Shown here: piece after piece, positions 46,523 through 56,185 of the stretch
How positions within the stretch are numbered: position 1 is the first letter of the stretch
Layout: every line of letters begins with the position of its first letter
Assembly: GCF_034480035.2 (NCBI RefSeq)
Contig: NZ_CP118753.2
Coordinates: 855,001 to 919,000, forward strand
DNA from: Methanosphaera sp. ISO3-F5
Lineage (GTDB): Archaea; Methanobacteriota; Methanobacteria; Methanobacteriales; Methanobacteriaceae
Reading direction: 5' to 3'
Length of the DNA: 64,000 bases
The notes under the pieces: model-generated
Told to the model about the DNA's origin: nothing
Seen by the model: only the letters and a program-made list of their open reading frames with translations
Database searches by the model: none
Position numbers and translations under genes: made by a program

Positions 46523-48016
46523 ATGAAGTGTAATAAATGCGGACACCTCAATAAGAGTAATATGTATTATTGTGTAAAATGTGGAAATCCCCTGGACCAG
46601 AGCAGTCCAATAAAAAGATATAAACAATCAACAATAGCAAATCCTACAAACAAGAACATATTTACAAAAACACAGAAATTCATAATTGCACTAGTAATCA
46701 TAGGAATACTTATAGTTGTACTATCGGCAATAACACCACCAGACCTAGAATTACCAAGCTTAGCAGCACCAGGAAATCTTTCAACAGACCAGCCAACAGA
46801 AATAACTGATGAAATAGCAGATAAACTAAATACAACAATACTCGTAGGTGCAGTAAGTTCAAAAACGGGAGAAAGAATAACAGTAAATGCTTATGTAAAA
46901 GATCAGAACGGAAACCCCGTATCGGGTGGAACAACTAGTATCAACCTATTTAATGCAAAGTACTCGGGACAAGTAGAAAACGGTAATGTAAACATAGAAT
47001 TACCCGAACTATCAGAGAACAACTATGAAACAACAATGGTTTATGAAGGAAACGAAAAATACAATCCGTCAGAGACAAAAGTATCAATAGCGGTTAACAA
47101 GGTAAATACTCAGCTAATCGCCGATACAACGGGAAATGACACAATAATCACATTAAAAACTGGTGACAACAGAACAATAATTGGTGCAAAATTAATAATA
47201 ACTACTCTTGATTCACAATACGAAGAACAAACAGATGATAAGGGACAAATAACTATTAAACCAGAAAAGTCAGGAAAACATGAAGTTAAAATCACCTATC
47301 AGGGTAGTGACATGTATAATCCAACAGAAACAACAATAGAAGTTGGACACGACAAAGAAGAAACAAACTTAAACACACAATATAATGAACAAGACAAGAC
47401 AATTACAATAACTTTAACTGATAAGCAGAAACACCCGATACAAAATGCAGAACTGGAAATAATAAACAATTACCATGAAACACATGAAAAAACAGGTGTG
47501 GATGGTAAAGTAATAGTACCATTAAACAAAGGAGAAAACAAAATAACAATCAAATATATGGGCAATGACCAATACCAAGAAACACAAACAACAGCAAACA
47601 TGGATATAGATGACCAAACAAGTGAAAACACAACAGAAAATGAAACACGTAATGATACAAACAATCAAACACGTAATTCAAGTAATGAAACATTTAACAC
47701 CACACAAAATAAAACAGAACAGATAAGGGATAATGATGCCAATATAACATCAGAAACAAGAAATGACACAAAGATACAAGTAGAAAACGAGGAAAACCAA
47801 ACAGATATCATATTATTAACTGATGATAATAAAGTTCTGAGTGGAGAATACATAAAAATAGTATTAGACAATGGAACACAATTAACAGAAAAAACTGATA
47901 GTAACGGTAGGATAATATTGGATATTGACCTTCAAAACATCTATGAAATAAAAGTAATCTATGAAGGAAATACACGGTATAATCCTATGAATAAAACAAT
48001 AAGACTATCTCATTAA
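46523..48016 (+). CDS. Zinc-ribbon membrane protein with Ig-like repeats
   Basis: 497 residues: N-terminal zinc ribbon CNKCGHLNKSNMYYCVKCG (3-21), one membrane span FIIALVIIGILIVVLSAIT (about 52-70), then four or five Ig-like units each ending in a Y-x-G/Y-N-P pattern: MVYEGNEKYNPSETKVSI, ITYQGSDMYNPTETTI, IKYMGNDQYQETQTTA and VIYEGNTRYNPMNKTI. A Thr/Asn-rich linker lies near 375-430. The inside-zinc-ribbon and outside-repeat layout suggests a surface protein with a cytoplasmic sensor or assembly domain, common in Methanobacteriales. GAGG lies before the ATG. Confidence 0.75.
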   Translation: MKCNKCGHLNKSNMYYCVKCGNPLDQSSPIKRYKQSTIANPTNKNIFTKTQKFIIALVIIGILIVVLSAITPPDLELPSLAAPGNLSTDQPTEITDEIADKLNTTILVGAVSSKTGERITVNAYVKDQNGNPVSGGTTSINLFNAKYSGQVENGNVNIELPELSENNYETTMVYEGNEKYNPSETKVSIAVNKVNTQLIADTTGNDTIITLKTGDNRTIIGAKLIITTLDSQYEEQTDDKGQITIKPEKSGKHEVKITYQGSDMYNPTETTIEVGHDKEETNLNTQYNEQDKTITITLTDKQKHPIQNAELEIINNYHETHEKTGVDGKVIVPLNKGENKITIKYMGNDQYQETQTTANMDIDDQTSENTTENETRNDTNNQTRNSSNETFNTTQNKTEQIRDNDANITSETRNDTKIQVENEENQTDIILLTDDNKVLSGEYIKIVLDNGTQLTEKTDSNGRIILDIDLQNIYEIKVIYEGNTRYNPMNKTIRLSH

Positions 48017-48055
48017 ATATTATAATTTTCAACCCCTCAAATTATTTTCTTTTTT

Positions 48056-48925
48056 CTAGAATAAAGTGCTTTGACGAGTTTTTATTTTTCGTGGAAGAGT
48101 ATTCAGGTATTTGAATATTTCTTCAGGATTGTTCATTAGGCCTGCTTTTTGTGTTTTTTCATAGAATATTTTCATTAACTTCTTATTATACGGGCTTTGA
48201 AGAGAATAGTTTTCACCATATTTTTCCTGATATACCTTTTTCAGTCCTGGGAAATGTTTTTCCAGATTTTCATAGTAATATTCACGGTTTCCTTCTCTTA
48301 ATGTCAATCCCATTTCGAAGCAGATTACTCCTTTAACATTATTTGATATGCATGCATCAAGTATGCCTGTAATGTTTTCCTCAGTGTCTGTAATATAGGG
48401 CAGCACGGGTGTTAACCATACAATGGTAGGAATATTTTCTTGGTCTAATTTTTGGAGAACTTTAATTCTTTCATTTGTTGTGGATACATTTGGTTCAATA
48501 ATTTTACTAATTTTGTCATCGGTGCATGTTAGTGTTACTTGTACAACAGCCTTCGTGTTCTGATTTATCTTCTTAAGTAATTCAATATCTCTTAGTATTA
48601 GGTCTGATTTTGTTATGCATGTAAATCCGTGACCATAATTGTATGCTAGTTCTAGTGTTTTCCGGGTGTATTCTATATTTTTTTCTAAGGGGATGTAGGG
48701 GTCGCTCATGGAACCTAGTCCTATCATGCACCTTTCTTTTTTGTTATGTAATGCTTTACGTAACAGTTCATGGCTGTTTTTCTTAACTGCCACGTCCTCG
48801 AAGGGATGATTCATATTGTATACTTTGCTGCGACTGTCACAGTATATGCAGCCGTGAGTACATCCTCTGTAGATGTTCATTCCATTTTTTGCTGATAGTA
48901 TTGTTTTAGCTGTTATGTAATGCAT
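48056..48925 (-). CDS. SplB-like radical SAM protein
   Basis: 289 residues. NIYRGCTHGCIYCDSRSK (about 17-34) holds C-x3-C-x2-C for the radical SAM cluster, as in spore photoproduct lyase-like proteins of archaea and bacteria. The barrel shows GSMSDPYIPLEK and ITKSDLILRDIELLKK and LTPVLPYITDTEENI, and the end contains YSLQSPYNKKLMK. Members are distant from genuine SplB and their substrate is unknown; DNA repair is possible. It converges with the Ig-repeat protein. Confidence 0.88.
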   Translation of the reverse strand: MHYITAKTILSAKNGMNIYRGCTHGCIYCDSRSKVYNMNHPFEDVAVKKNSHELLRKALHNKKERCMIGLGSMSDPYIPLEKNIEYTRKTLELAYNYGHGFTCITKSDLILRDIELLKKINQNTKAVVQVTLTCTDDKISKIIEPNVSTTNERIKVLQKLDQENIPTIVWLTPVLPYITDTEENITGILDACISNNVKGVICFEMGLTLREGNREYYYENLEKHFPGLKKVYQEKYGENYSLQSPYNKKLMKIFYEKTQKAGLMNNPEEIFKYLNTLPRKIKTRQSTLF

Positions 48926-49111
48926 TTATATCATTATTCCTTGGTTGAATTGGTAATTATATTTTTATGTTCATGTTTTTTGTGCAGATTATTTTATTAT
49001 GTGGACATAAATGGTATTGTTTTTCTAGAAAAAATGTGATTGTATAATAAATTATTTAATTAATGAAACAAATATGATTTAATAGAAGTTATAATAGTGT
49101 GATGATTAGCA

Positions 49112-49447
49112 ATGTTTTGTCCAAATTGTGGAAAACCTATCAATGATGAACAGAAATTCTGTGAATCATGTGGTGCAAGTATAAGAAAAGGGAATTCTCT
49201 TGCAAGTAATTTACAGTCAAGTAGTCAACAGTCAAGTAGTCAACAGTCAGAACCAGTGCAGATGAAGCAGTGTGCAAACTGTGGTACATTCAACCCGGCA
49301 AGTGAAGTAATTTGTTCCCATTGTGGTAGAAATGTGAATCAGAGACAAGTATATTCTGATAATAAGGGGGATGATGGTGGAAATGGTTGGATTCTTGGTT
49401 GCTGTTGTCTTTTAATAATTATTATAATAATTATTGCATTGTTATAA
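49112..49447 (+). CDS. Tail-anchored protein with two zinc ribbons
   Basis: 111 residues: zinc ribbon 1 CPNCGKPINDEQKFCESCG (3-21), a Ser/Gln linker built from a repeated 15-base unit (about 49205-49252), zinc ribbon 2 CANCGTFNPASEVICSHCG (about 54-72) and a C-terminal span WILGCCCLLIIIIIIIALL. It should sit with its ribbons in the cytoplasm. Function unknown; similar proteins occur in many methanogens. GTGATGATTAGC precedes the ATG. Confidence 0.75.
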   Translation: MFCPNCGKPINDEQKFCESCGASIRKGNSLASNLQSSSQQSSSQQSEPVQMKQCANCGTFNPASEVICSHCGRNVNQRQVYSDNKGDDGGNGWILGCCCLLIIIIIIIALL

Positions 49448-49462
49448 GTGACATTTTTTTTC

Positions 49463-50245
49463 TTATTCTTCTGCTTTTACACTATTTTTACCCACAAAGT
49501 TCAGCATTATCTTATAAAATATTTTCATTGGAAGCTTCTTAATAATGCTGCATGGAATTCCGGGATAATACTCTGAGTCTAGCATGTTATTTTCTATCCA
49601 GTATTTCTTATCGGCTGGTATATGACCGTTTTTTGCCATTGCTCTCCAAACATTATACATGACCATTGCATTCATACTAGGACTTTTAAGGGTGCCTTTT
49701 TGTATGCTATTATAAAAGCGTATGCTTTCCTTGTCAATCTTCTTTTTAGTATTTAGTGGAAGGTATCCATGTCTGTCATGGCTTACTGTAAACATTAATT
49801 TAAATCTTTCATTGTATCCCCAGTTTCTAAGTGTTTCATCCAAGTATTTGCCAACTTTTTTATGGCCTGCTCCTGCTGTGGAAACTATTATCATTGCTTT
49901 TTTATCAAAAAAGTATGGTCTGTGATAGAAGTATGCAAGATGATCTATGAGGTTTTTAATTAATCCTGTTACATTAAGTGCATATACTGGGCTTGTTATT
50001 ATGAGGCCATCACAGGTTTTCATCTGCTCGGCTATGGGTTGGATTATGTTGGCATGTGGGCATGTATTCTCGCCATGGTTAAAACAGTTATAACATCCTG
50101 TGCATGCTGGTATTTGTGTGTTTATCAGATTTATTTCGGTGAATTGTGTTTTTTCATCGATATTTTTGAGTGTTTGTTTTGCTCTTTCTACTAGTTTCCA
50201 AGTATTTTTTTGTCTTGGACTACCATTTATTATTAAAAAATTCAT
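49463..50245 (-). CDS. Flavodoxin-fold NAD(P)H oxidoreductase
   Basis: 260 residues. NFLIINGSPRQKNTWKLVE (FMN loop, about 2-20), GCYNCFNHGENTCPHAN (Cys motif, about 51-67, C-x2-C-x6-C), ITSPVYALNVTGLIKNLIDHL (about 85-105), then a C-terminal extension. The family is that of NADPH-dependent FMN reductases with an Fe-S-like motif. It is not in an operon with the other flavoproteins at 42632 and 43260 but resembles them. Confidence 0.85.
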   Translation of the reverse strand: MNFLIINGSPRQKNTWKLVERAKQTLKNIDEKTQFTEINLINTQIPACTGCYNCFNHGENTCPHANIIQPIAEQMKTCDGLIITSPVYALNVTGLIKNLIDHLAYFYHRPYFFDKKAMIIVSTAGAGHKKVGKYLDETLRNWGYNERFKLMFTVSHDRHGYLPLNTKKKIDKESIRFYNSIQKGTLKSPSMNAMVMYNVWRAMAKNGHIPADKKYWIENNMLDSEYYPGIPCSIIKKLPMKIFYKIMLNFVGKNSVKAEE

Positions 50246-50422
50246 ATTTTACCCTTAAATAATTCTTTAGTATTATATCTGTTGTTATATGTTCTATATA
50301 ATTATTGATTTTAAAGAATGAGTTGGGGGGTATCATGTGGTATTTAATATTTTGTAAAAATAGTATATATTATTGGGGTTAATATGAAAAAATTTAAAAA
50401 AGAAAGATATAGGATTTTGGTC

Positions 50423-51133
50423 TTATATTTCAGAGTATAATAGACCATTAACCCTATTTGAGAAGAATAGGAAGTAAATTGAAGCAAGACCTGTTACGAT
50501 TGAAGCAATATCTTTGCTAATTGCACCGAAGATTAATTGTAGTATTGCAACAACAATAAATGTTATGACTACAACGGCAAATACGGTTATTAAAACTTTT
50601 GTTATACCGATTGTTTGAAGATCTCCGATTGCTTCTGAAATATTTAATGCGTAATTAAGTTCTTCTGTTTTTGCTAATCTACATACAGCCATTGAAAGTA
50701 CAAATCCGAATAATATAATCAATATGAAAGATATTATTGCTACAATCCAACGTTGTAGGAATAGTGATAATATTACTGCTACTATTATTGGAATTATGAG
50801 ATATACAATTTGTACTATGAATAATTTAATTCCATTAAATAATTGTCTTGTAAGGTCTATGGAAGGACCATAATTGTTTCTATTTATACCTGATTTAACT
50901 ATGTCCAAAGCGTATCCATCAATAATAAAAGAAATTACTAAACATAATGCTATTCCGATTAGTGTTACAATTATTCCTGCACCAGAGTTTGTTCTAGTGG
51001 TTAATACTGCACTGACACCGGTGAATATGGCGATTAGTGCTGCTATAAATGATAGTGCAAAGTATAACACTAATGACATTATATTATTGAATGGGAATCT
51101 TAGGGCATCATTAATTATTTCGCTGATTTCCAT
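50423..51133 (-). CDS. DUF4013 membrane protein
   Basis: 236 residues with about six spans in three helical pairs, e.g. MSLVLYFALSFIAALIAIFTGV, AGIIVTLIGIALCLVISFIIDG, LFIVQIVYLIIPIIVAVIL. The pattern RFPFNNIMS at the start and IDGYALDIVKSGI with GPSIDLTRQLFNGIKLFIV match the DUF4013 family, found in Methanobacteriales in many copies. Function unknown. AAGGTGA precedes ATG 51133, so I prefer it over 51148. A second member starts at 63723. Confidence 0.85.
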   Translation of the reverse strand: MEISEIINDALRFPFNNIMSLVLYFALSFIAALIAIFTGVSAVLTTRTNSGAGIIVTLIGIALCLVISFIIDGYALDIVKSGINRNNYGPSIDLTRQLFNGIKLFIVQIVYLIIPIIVAVILSLFLQRWIVAIISFILIILFGFVLSMAVCRLAKTEELNYALNISEAIGDLQTIGITKVLITVFAVVVITFIVVAILQLIFGAISKDIASIVTGLASIYFLFFSNRVNGLLYSEI

Positions 51134-51378
51134 TTTTTTCACCTTCATTCATAAAAGAATGTTCATCTTTTCGTTTTATATAATTATTTTTTCTTTTAAT
51201 GAATATATATCTTACTATTATTAATTTTTCATCATTTAATAGTTTAATAGTTATTTGTTTTAAAGATATATGTTTAAAAATGTTGTGAATGGTTTTTAGC
51301 TTTCTGAATGGTGGTTGTTCAGAATCCGGTTGATGTTTGTTTCTGATTTTTCTTTTTTGTGTTTGAAGTTGTGTGTTT

Positions 51379-52412
51379 TTAGAGTGTATGATTGGGTTTA
51401 TTTATAAAAAAGAGTGTGTTTTTTTTTTGTTTCGTTTTGTTTTTATTGTTGTTTGTTGTTTTGTGGTTTTGAGAGTGGGTTATTGTGTGTAGTTGATTAG
51501 GAGTTAATCCATAGTATTTTTTAAATGATTTAATAAATTTACTTTCATCCATGTATCCGACATGATGCGAAACATCAGCAACTGTCAAGTCATTGTTTTT
51601 AAGTAAAATTGATGCCATATTTAATCTATATTCTCTTCTCCAAGTAATTAATGCTTTACCATAAATTGTTTTAAAATAAGTTTTAATTGTGGTTTTACTG
51701 ATATTATACTTTAAGGACAAATCATCCAATGTAATATTTTCATCAATATTACAAATTAAATAATTTCTAATTTCCTTAATTTTTTTTACATTCTCCACTT
51801 TCAAAGTAGGAAATTTATCTGTAATACTCTTAATATCTGAATTACTTATAAATAAGAGCAATTCAAGAACTTTAAGTTTATAGTAACTTCTTTTAATATT
51901 TTCTTCCACATGATATAATTCACTGATAACATGATCTATTTCAATAGTTGAACGAATGACTGCAAATCCGTATTTATTAACTCATTGCTTAATTTACGAA
52001 TGTCCAGAATATTTGATCCTATTATTTTATCAATACTTTTCTGAGCAGTTTTTAAGTTAATTAAAATCTGTAATCCATTATAATAGCCTAATGGAAAATC
52101 ATGCATATAATGTTTTGCTCCTGATGAAAATACTATATCGCCTTCAGATAAATAAATATAATTATTTTTGTAAATCGTTTCAAAACGACCCTTATTACAA
52201 TGATTAATGATAATATAATCACTGTAATTAATGGATGAAACTAACTGGTTACATTCATCACAATTAAAAACATTGAATATTAAATCTATACCTTCAAAAA
52301 GATGATAAATGTTCATATAGCCATTACCACTTTCATGATTAAACTGATATCTTGTAACAAAGGGAGTGTCTTTTAAAACAGTTGTTATTTCCTTATTAAA
52401 ATTATCTTTCAT
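51379..52412 (-). pseudogene. AraC-family regulator, frameshifted
   Basis: The N-terminal frame (to 51936) gives MKDNFNKEITTVLKDTPFV, then a cupin-like sensor. The C-terminal frame (from 51909, bridging by VIRSTIEIDHVISELYHVEE) gives ISKTTIKTYFKTIYGKALITWRREYRLNMASILLKNNDLTVADVSHHVGYMDESKFIKSFKKYYGLTPN, two helix-turn-helices of AraC. A single indel near 51940 separates them. AraC regulators are rare in archaea, so it was probably gained from Firmicutes-like bacteria. It lies in the transposon-like region. Confidence 0.85.
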
Positions 52413-52577
52413 AATCAATCAATCTACATATCTTATTTATTGAAAAATCATCCATTAACATGTTCTTTAGTATGCTATTTAATATAATCATTGAATTATT
52501 TGCTTAATTTGTATTATATAAGAAATTATATAATAATTTTCAGTTGAATGAAAAATCAATATAAAAATACATATTGT

Positions 52578-52736
52578 GTACTGTATGTAATACTTTAGAC
52601 AGTACAAGGATAAATGTGTTTTATATAAAAATTTTTAATTATTTTTTGTTATATAGTGCTTTCTATAGGAAGCATTATATATGTATGTATTTATATTATT
52701 ATATAAGTTAAATATTCTTGGAGGAATTATATCTTG
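52578..52736 (+). promoter_or_regulatory. Promoter region with two dyads ahead of the DUF4143 ATPase
   Basis: Dyads GTACTGT (52578-52584) with ACAGTAC (52599-52605), and TGCTTTC-TATA-GGAAGCA (52657-52674, one G-T pair) lie ahead of a TATA-like TTATATTATTATATAA (about 52691-52706). GGAGG (52720-52724) precedes the TTG start. Either dyad could be an operator, perhaps once bound by the AraC-type protein. The rest of 52419-52577 holds nothing recognisable. Confidence 0.4.
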
Positions 52737-53954
52737 ATTAAAAGAGAATCCTATTTAAAACAAATTGATGCTTTGATGAATACAGATTTTATAAAAATAA
52801 TAATAGGAATACGTCGCTGTGGAAAAACATTCTTACTTAAGAGTATTATCGAAGAACTCAAAAATAAAGGAGTCAATGAAGAAAATATAATTTATATTTC
52901 CTTTGAATCAAACAAATATAAAAATATATTTACACAAGAAGAATTAGATGAACTCATTCTGAATTTAACAAATAACATTAGTGGTAAAATATATATACTT
53001 TTTGATGAAATTCAACAAGTCAATGGATGGGAAAAATCTGTAAATGGATATCGTGTAGATTTAGATTGTGATATTTATATTACTGGATCAAACTCCAAAC
53101 TATTATCAAATGAATTAGCAACACTATTATCAGGTAGATATATAAAAATCAATTTATATCCTTTTTCATATAAAGAAGTATTGAAATATAAACAAGAATA
53201 TTATAATATAGAATTAAATTATGAAAATAAGAGAAAAATATTCCATGAATACCTCCTGTTTGGTGGAATGCCCGGAATTCTTGGTATCCCAGATGATGAT
53301 ACTAAGATAAATGCTCTTCAAGATATATATGATTCGATTATTGTTCATGATATTTTATCAAGATATACCATAAATGATGTTGATTTATTCAAACGTTTTA
53401 GTCATTATTTAATGAATTCAACAGGACAAACATTCTCTAAAACAAGTATTACAAACTACTTAAAAAATGAAAATAGAAAAACTACCCGTAACACTATATC
53501 GAACTTTACTATTTATCTTCAAGAATCTTTGTTTTGTAAAAAAGTTAGACGTCAAGATATATTGGGTAAAAAAATATTAAAAACAGGAGAAAAATATTAT
53601 TTGGCTGACCAAGGATTTCATCATGCACTTGTAGATGATAATACTAACTGGATACCAAGAGTACTTGAAAATATAGTGTATAATGAACTAATAAGAAGAG
53701 GTTACTCAGTTAAGATTGGAAAAATTAAAAATAAGGAAATAGATTTTGTATGTCAGAAATATGATAAGAAAATATATGTGCAGGTAAGTTATTATCTATC
53801 GACTGAAAAAACTGTTGAACGAGAATTTTCACCATTACTTGATGTGCCAGATAAATATGATGCATATGTAATAAGTATGGATGAATTTGATATGTCTTAT
53901 AATGGTATTAAACATAAAAACATTATTGAATTTTTATTAGATGACGAAATTTAA
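52734..53954 (+). CDS. AAA ATPase with DUF4143 domain
   Basis: 406 residues. Walker A IGIRRCGKTFLLK (about 23-35), Walker B IYILFDEIQ (about 84-92), sensor ITGSNSKLLSNELATLLSGRY, then the DUF4143 part with a nuclease-like KNKEIDFVCQKYDKKIYVQVSYYL (about 331-353; E-x-D and Q-V-S in place of E-x-K). The start is TTG 52734, after GGAGG. Function unknown; such ATPases are common in archaea and anaerobes and are linked with mobile regions. A relic of a second copy lies at 21777-22019. It is intact inside the 4.7-kb transposon-like region. Confidence 0.88.
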   Translation: MIKRESYLKQIDALMNTDFIKIIIGIRRCGKTFLLKSIIEELKNKGVNEENIIYISFESNKYKNIFTQEELDELILNLTNNISGKIYILFDEIQQVNGWEKSVNGYRVDLDCDIYITGSNSKLLSNELATLLSGRYIKINLYPFSYKEVLKYKQEYYNIELNYENKRKIFHEYLLFGGMPGILGIPDDDTKINALQDIYDSIIVHDILSRYTINDVDLFKRFSHYLMNSTGQTFSKTSITNYLKNENRKTTRNTISNFTIYLQESLFCKKVRRQDILGKKILKTGEKYYLADQGFHHALVDDNTNWIPRVLENIVYNELIRRGYSVKIGKIKNKEIDFVCQKYDKKIYVQVSYYLSTEKTVEREFSPLLDVPDKYDAYVISMDEFDMSYNGIKHKNIIEFLLDDEI

Positions 53955-53993
53955 TTTAAAAAAAACTTTATTTAAAAAAAGAGGTAAATATGG

Positions 53994-55744
53994 GGCACTG
54001 TTCAGAATCTATGGGGATGTTGGTTTTTTGGGATTGATTTTGAAGAAGTTGTTGATGGGTTTTTTGTTTTGTAGTACGTTTCTGTGGATCCATCGTATTC
54101 TTGCACTTTTTAGTCTTCTTTTTAGTCCTCGTATTGTTCTGTATCTTCTTTTTAGTTGACGTGGAAGTGTTGTTTTGAAGTATAATTCTATTATGTTGTT
54201 GGTTTTTGGTATTGCTTCGTTGTTTAGGTATTGTGTTAGTTCGTTGAAGTTATTTTTAATTCTTTTGATGCTAGTTGCTACTGAATCTGGTAAAAACTGT
54301 ATATTGTTGGTTAAGTGTGATAGGCGTCTTTTTGCTAGTTTTATGTTTTCTGCTTTGAATATGTTGGATATTCTTTCAAGGTAGTTGTTTAGTTCTTTGA
54401 TCTGTTTTTTGTTGTGTTTTATTTGTTTTTTTTATGTTTTTGATTTCTTTTTCTAGTGTTTTGATGTCATCGTGTAGTTTTTTTATCTGTTATTGGTCCC
54501 ATGTGTGGTTTGTATTTTTCTAGTTTTTTATGTATTTTTTCGTTGATTTCTTCTAATTTATGGTATTTTCCATTCTTTTTACGTGTTATTCTTCGGATAA
54601 CTGGATATACTTCCATTCCTACGTTGTACATCATGTGGAACACGCATCTTTGTTGTATCATGTTAAATTCTTCTATTATAGAAGGATAAGCTGAATATCC
54701 ATCAGTTATCATTATTTCATGTGGTATATCATCCAGTATTTGGTGGAAATATTTTTCAATAATTTCCGTGTCAAATAGTGTTGCATATTCCAGAAAATCT
54801 TCATAAGGATATTGGGTATTTGCATCAATAATCATTAACCGTGACATATATTCTCCATTTTGAGATGGAAATTGCTCATCATAGTGATACGTGCCACTAT
54901 CTTTAAGATTTTCTTTTTCTACTAGTTGTTCTACTTGTTTTTCTTTTTCTTCAAGGTATGAATCTGCAGTATTATTTTCATGATAAAAAAGCGTAGATTT
55001 TGGTAAATGTATATCAAAAAGTGATTCAAACAATTCAGACTTCTTTTCATATGATTCTTCACCAATCTCAGATAATTTAACACCCCACTCTTTAACAGTA
55101 GAAGTATAAACAGAATAATTATCAATAAATTCATTAAAATTAGTTACAATTCGATTACCACATTCTTGACAGGAATAATCTTTAACACTAACAGGAATGC
55201 CATTAGGTTTACGAGTATGATAACCTTTAGAATGTAATTTACAACCACAATCACCACATACTTCATCAGTAAGAACATAAGTAACCTTAAAATCAAGTAA
55301 ACCCATCATTTTAAAGATTAATAAAAAATCAGGAGATAAACAATCAGGAAAAATAATTTCATCAATATCACTAGAAACGATATCTTTAAGACAAGTTAAA
55401 TCTAATATATTATTGGTAAGAGTTTTATTCGACTTCATAATAATATATATTACTCTTACCACTATTTATAGACTTATACAAACTTAAAATCAAGAATAAA
55501 AAACAGAACAAAATCCATACAAATAATCAAGTTGATAAATATCAGATATTAACTAAAACAGTACATATAACACAGTATAATAAATAAAACAAATAATCAC
55601 CAATTTAAACAAACATATAAGAATATAACTACTTTTAATTAAATAACAACACTCATTTAATCAATAAAAAATAAAACTAATTTATTCTATCAAATATTTT
55701 AAGAAAAGAAGTGAAAATCATCCCCATGAATATTAGACAGTGCC
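53994..55744 (-). mobile_element. Nested insertion sequence with 26-bp terminal repeats
   Basis: The ends 53994-54019 and 55719-55744 are inverted copies matching at about 20 of 26 bases, with GGCACTGT outermost and ATGGGGATG innermost. They contain a broken transposase, whose stop codon lies in the left repeat. The element begins 40 bases after the DUF4143 stop. No convincing target duplication was found. The size of 1751 bp suits one transposase gene plus ends. The IS family is not identified. Confidence 0.65.
54009..55438 (-). pseudogene. DDE transposase with zinc ribbon, two frameshifts
   Basis: Frame 1 (55438 to 54467) has a helical start, a zinc ribbon CGDCGCKLHSKGYHTRKPNG to CQECG (about 77-110), the first Asp in YHYDEQFPS, the second in IMITDGYSAYPS. 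Frame 2 resumes with LHDDIKTLEKEIKNIKKTNK; frame 3 from near 54390 with LNNYLERISNIFKAENIKLA and ends TNNIIELYFKTTLPRQLKRR YRT-type with the likely Glu. Indels lie near 54480 and 54400. It resembles unclassified (ISNCY-like) archaeal transposases. Without repair it cannot move. Confidence 0.75.
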
Positions 55745-56007
55745 ATAATCGGGAGTATATTATATAATAAAGATGGTATATCTCGGATTATTAAAATTTA
55801 AGGTTAATACATTCTTTTTATATCAATTAAACATTTATAGAATCTATTTAATTAAAAGTATCTTAAAACTATTAATTTAATTAATCAAGCTTTTATTTTA
55901 ATTAATTTTAGAAAAAAGAAGTTTATCATTTTTTTATATATTAAATAAAAACTAAATAATTATTTAATTTAAATTTAAGAATATTTAAATTGTTGTTTTA
56001 AAAAAGT
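55745..56007. other. A/T-rich stretch between IS and outer repeat
   Basis: No gene, tRNA or clear repeat was seen between the nested element and the right outer repeat. From 56033 to 56185 a TATA-like TATTAATTATATACTATG (about 56085-56103) probably drives the nicotianamine-synthase-like gene. Confidence 0.4.
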
Positions 56008-56185
56008 ATCAGCCGGATTCTGAACAACCACCTGAATGTGTTATTTTTTAATTTTTTTCTGTTTTAATAAAAATTTTATATTGGGGTATTAATTATATAC
56101 TATGTTTTACAAAGTATTAACAGTTATAAATAATCTTAATTTAATAAAATAAAATTGATTAATTTAAAAAAGTCACGTGGTGGAT

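Larger units (their letters stand above)
51310..56032. mobile_element. 4.7-kb region bounded by 25-bp inverted repeats and a TGAAT repeat
   Basis: The left end (51310-51334) and right end (56008-56032) are inverted copies, 24 of 25 bases the same, with the core CCGGATTCTGAACAACCACC. Outside both ends lies TGAAT (51305-51309 and 56033-56037), a possible 5-bp target duplication. Inside are a broken AraC gene, an intact DUF4143 ATPase and a nested insertion sequence whose own ends (53994, 55744) share TGTTCAGAATC with the outer ends, so the two are related. It reads as a transposon or composite that carried cargo genes. Confidence 0.6.

Noticed and set aside
53994-54400. Two + strand frames near 53941-54384
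   Set aside because: They lie opposite the broken transposase on the minus strand, which gives a continuous protein-like reading after two frame changes.
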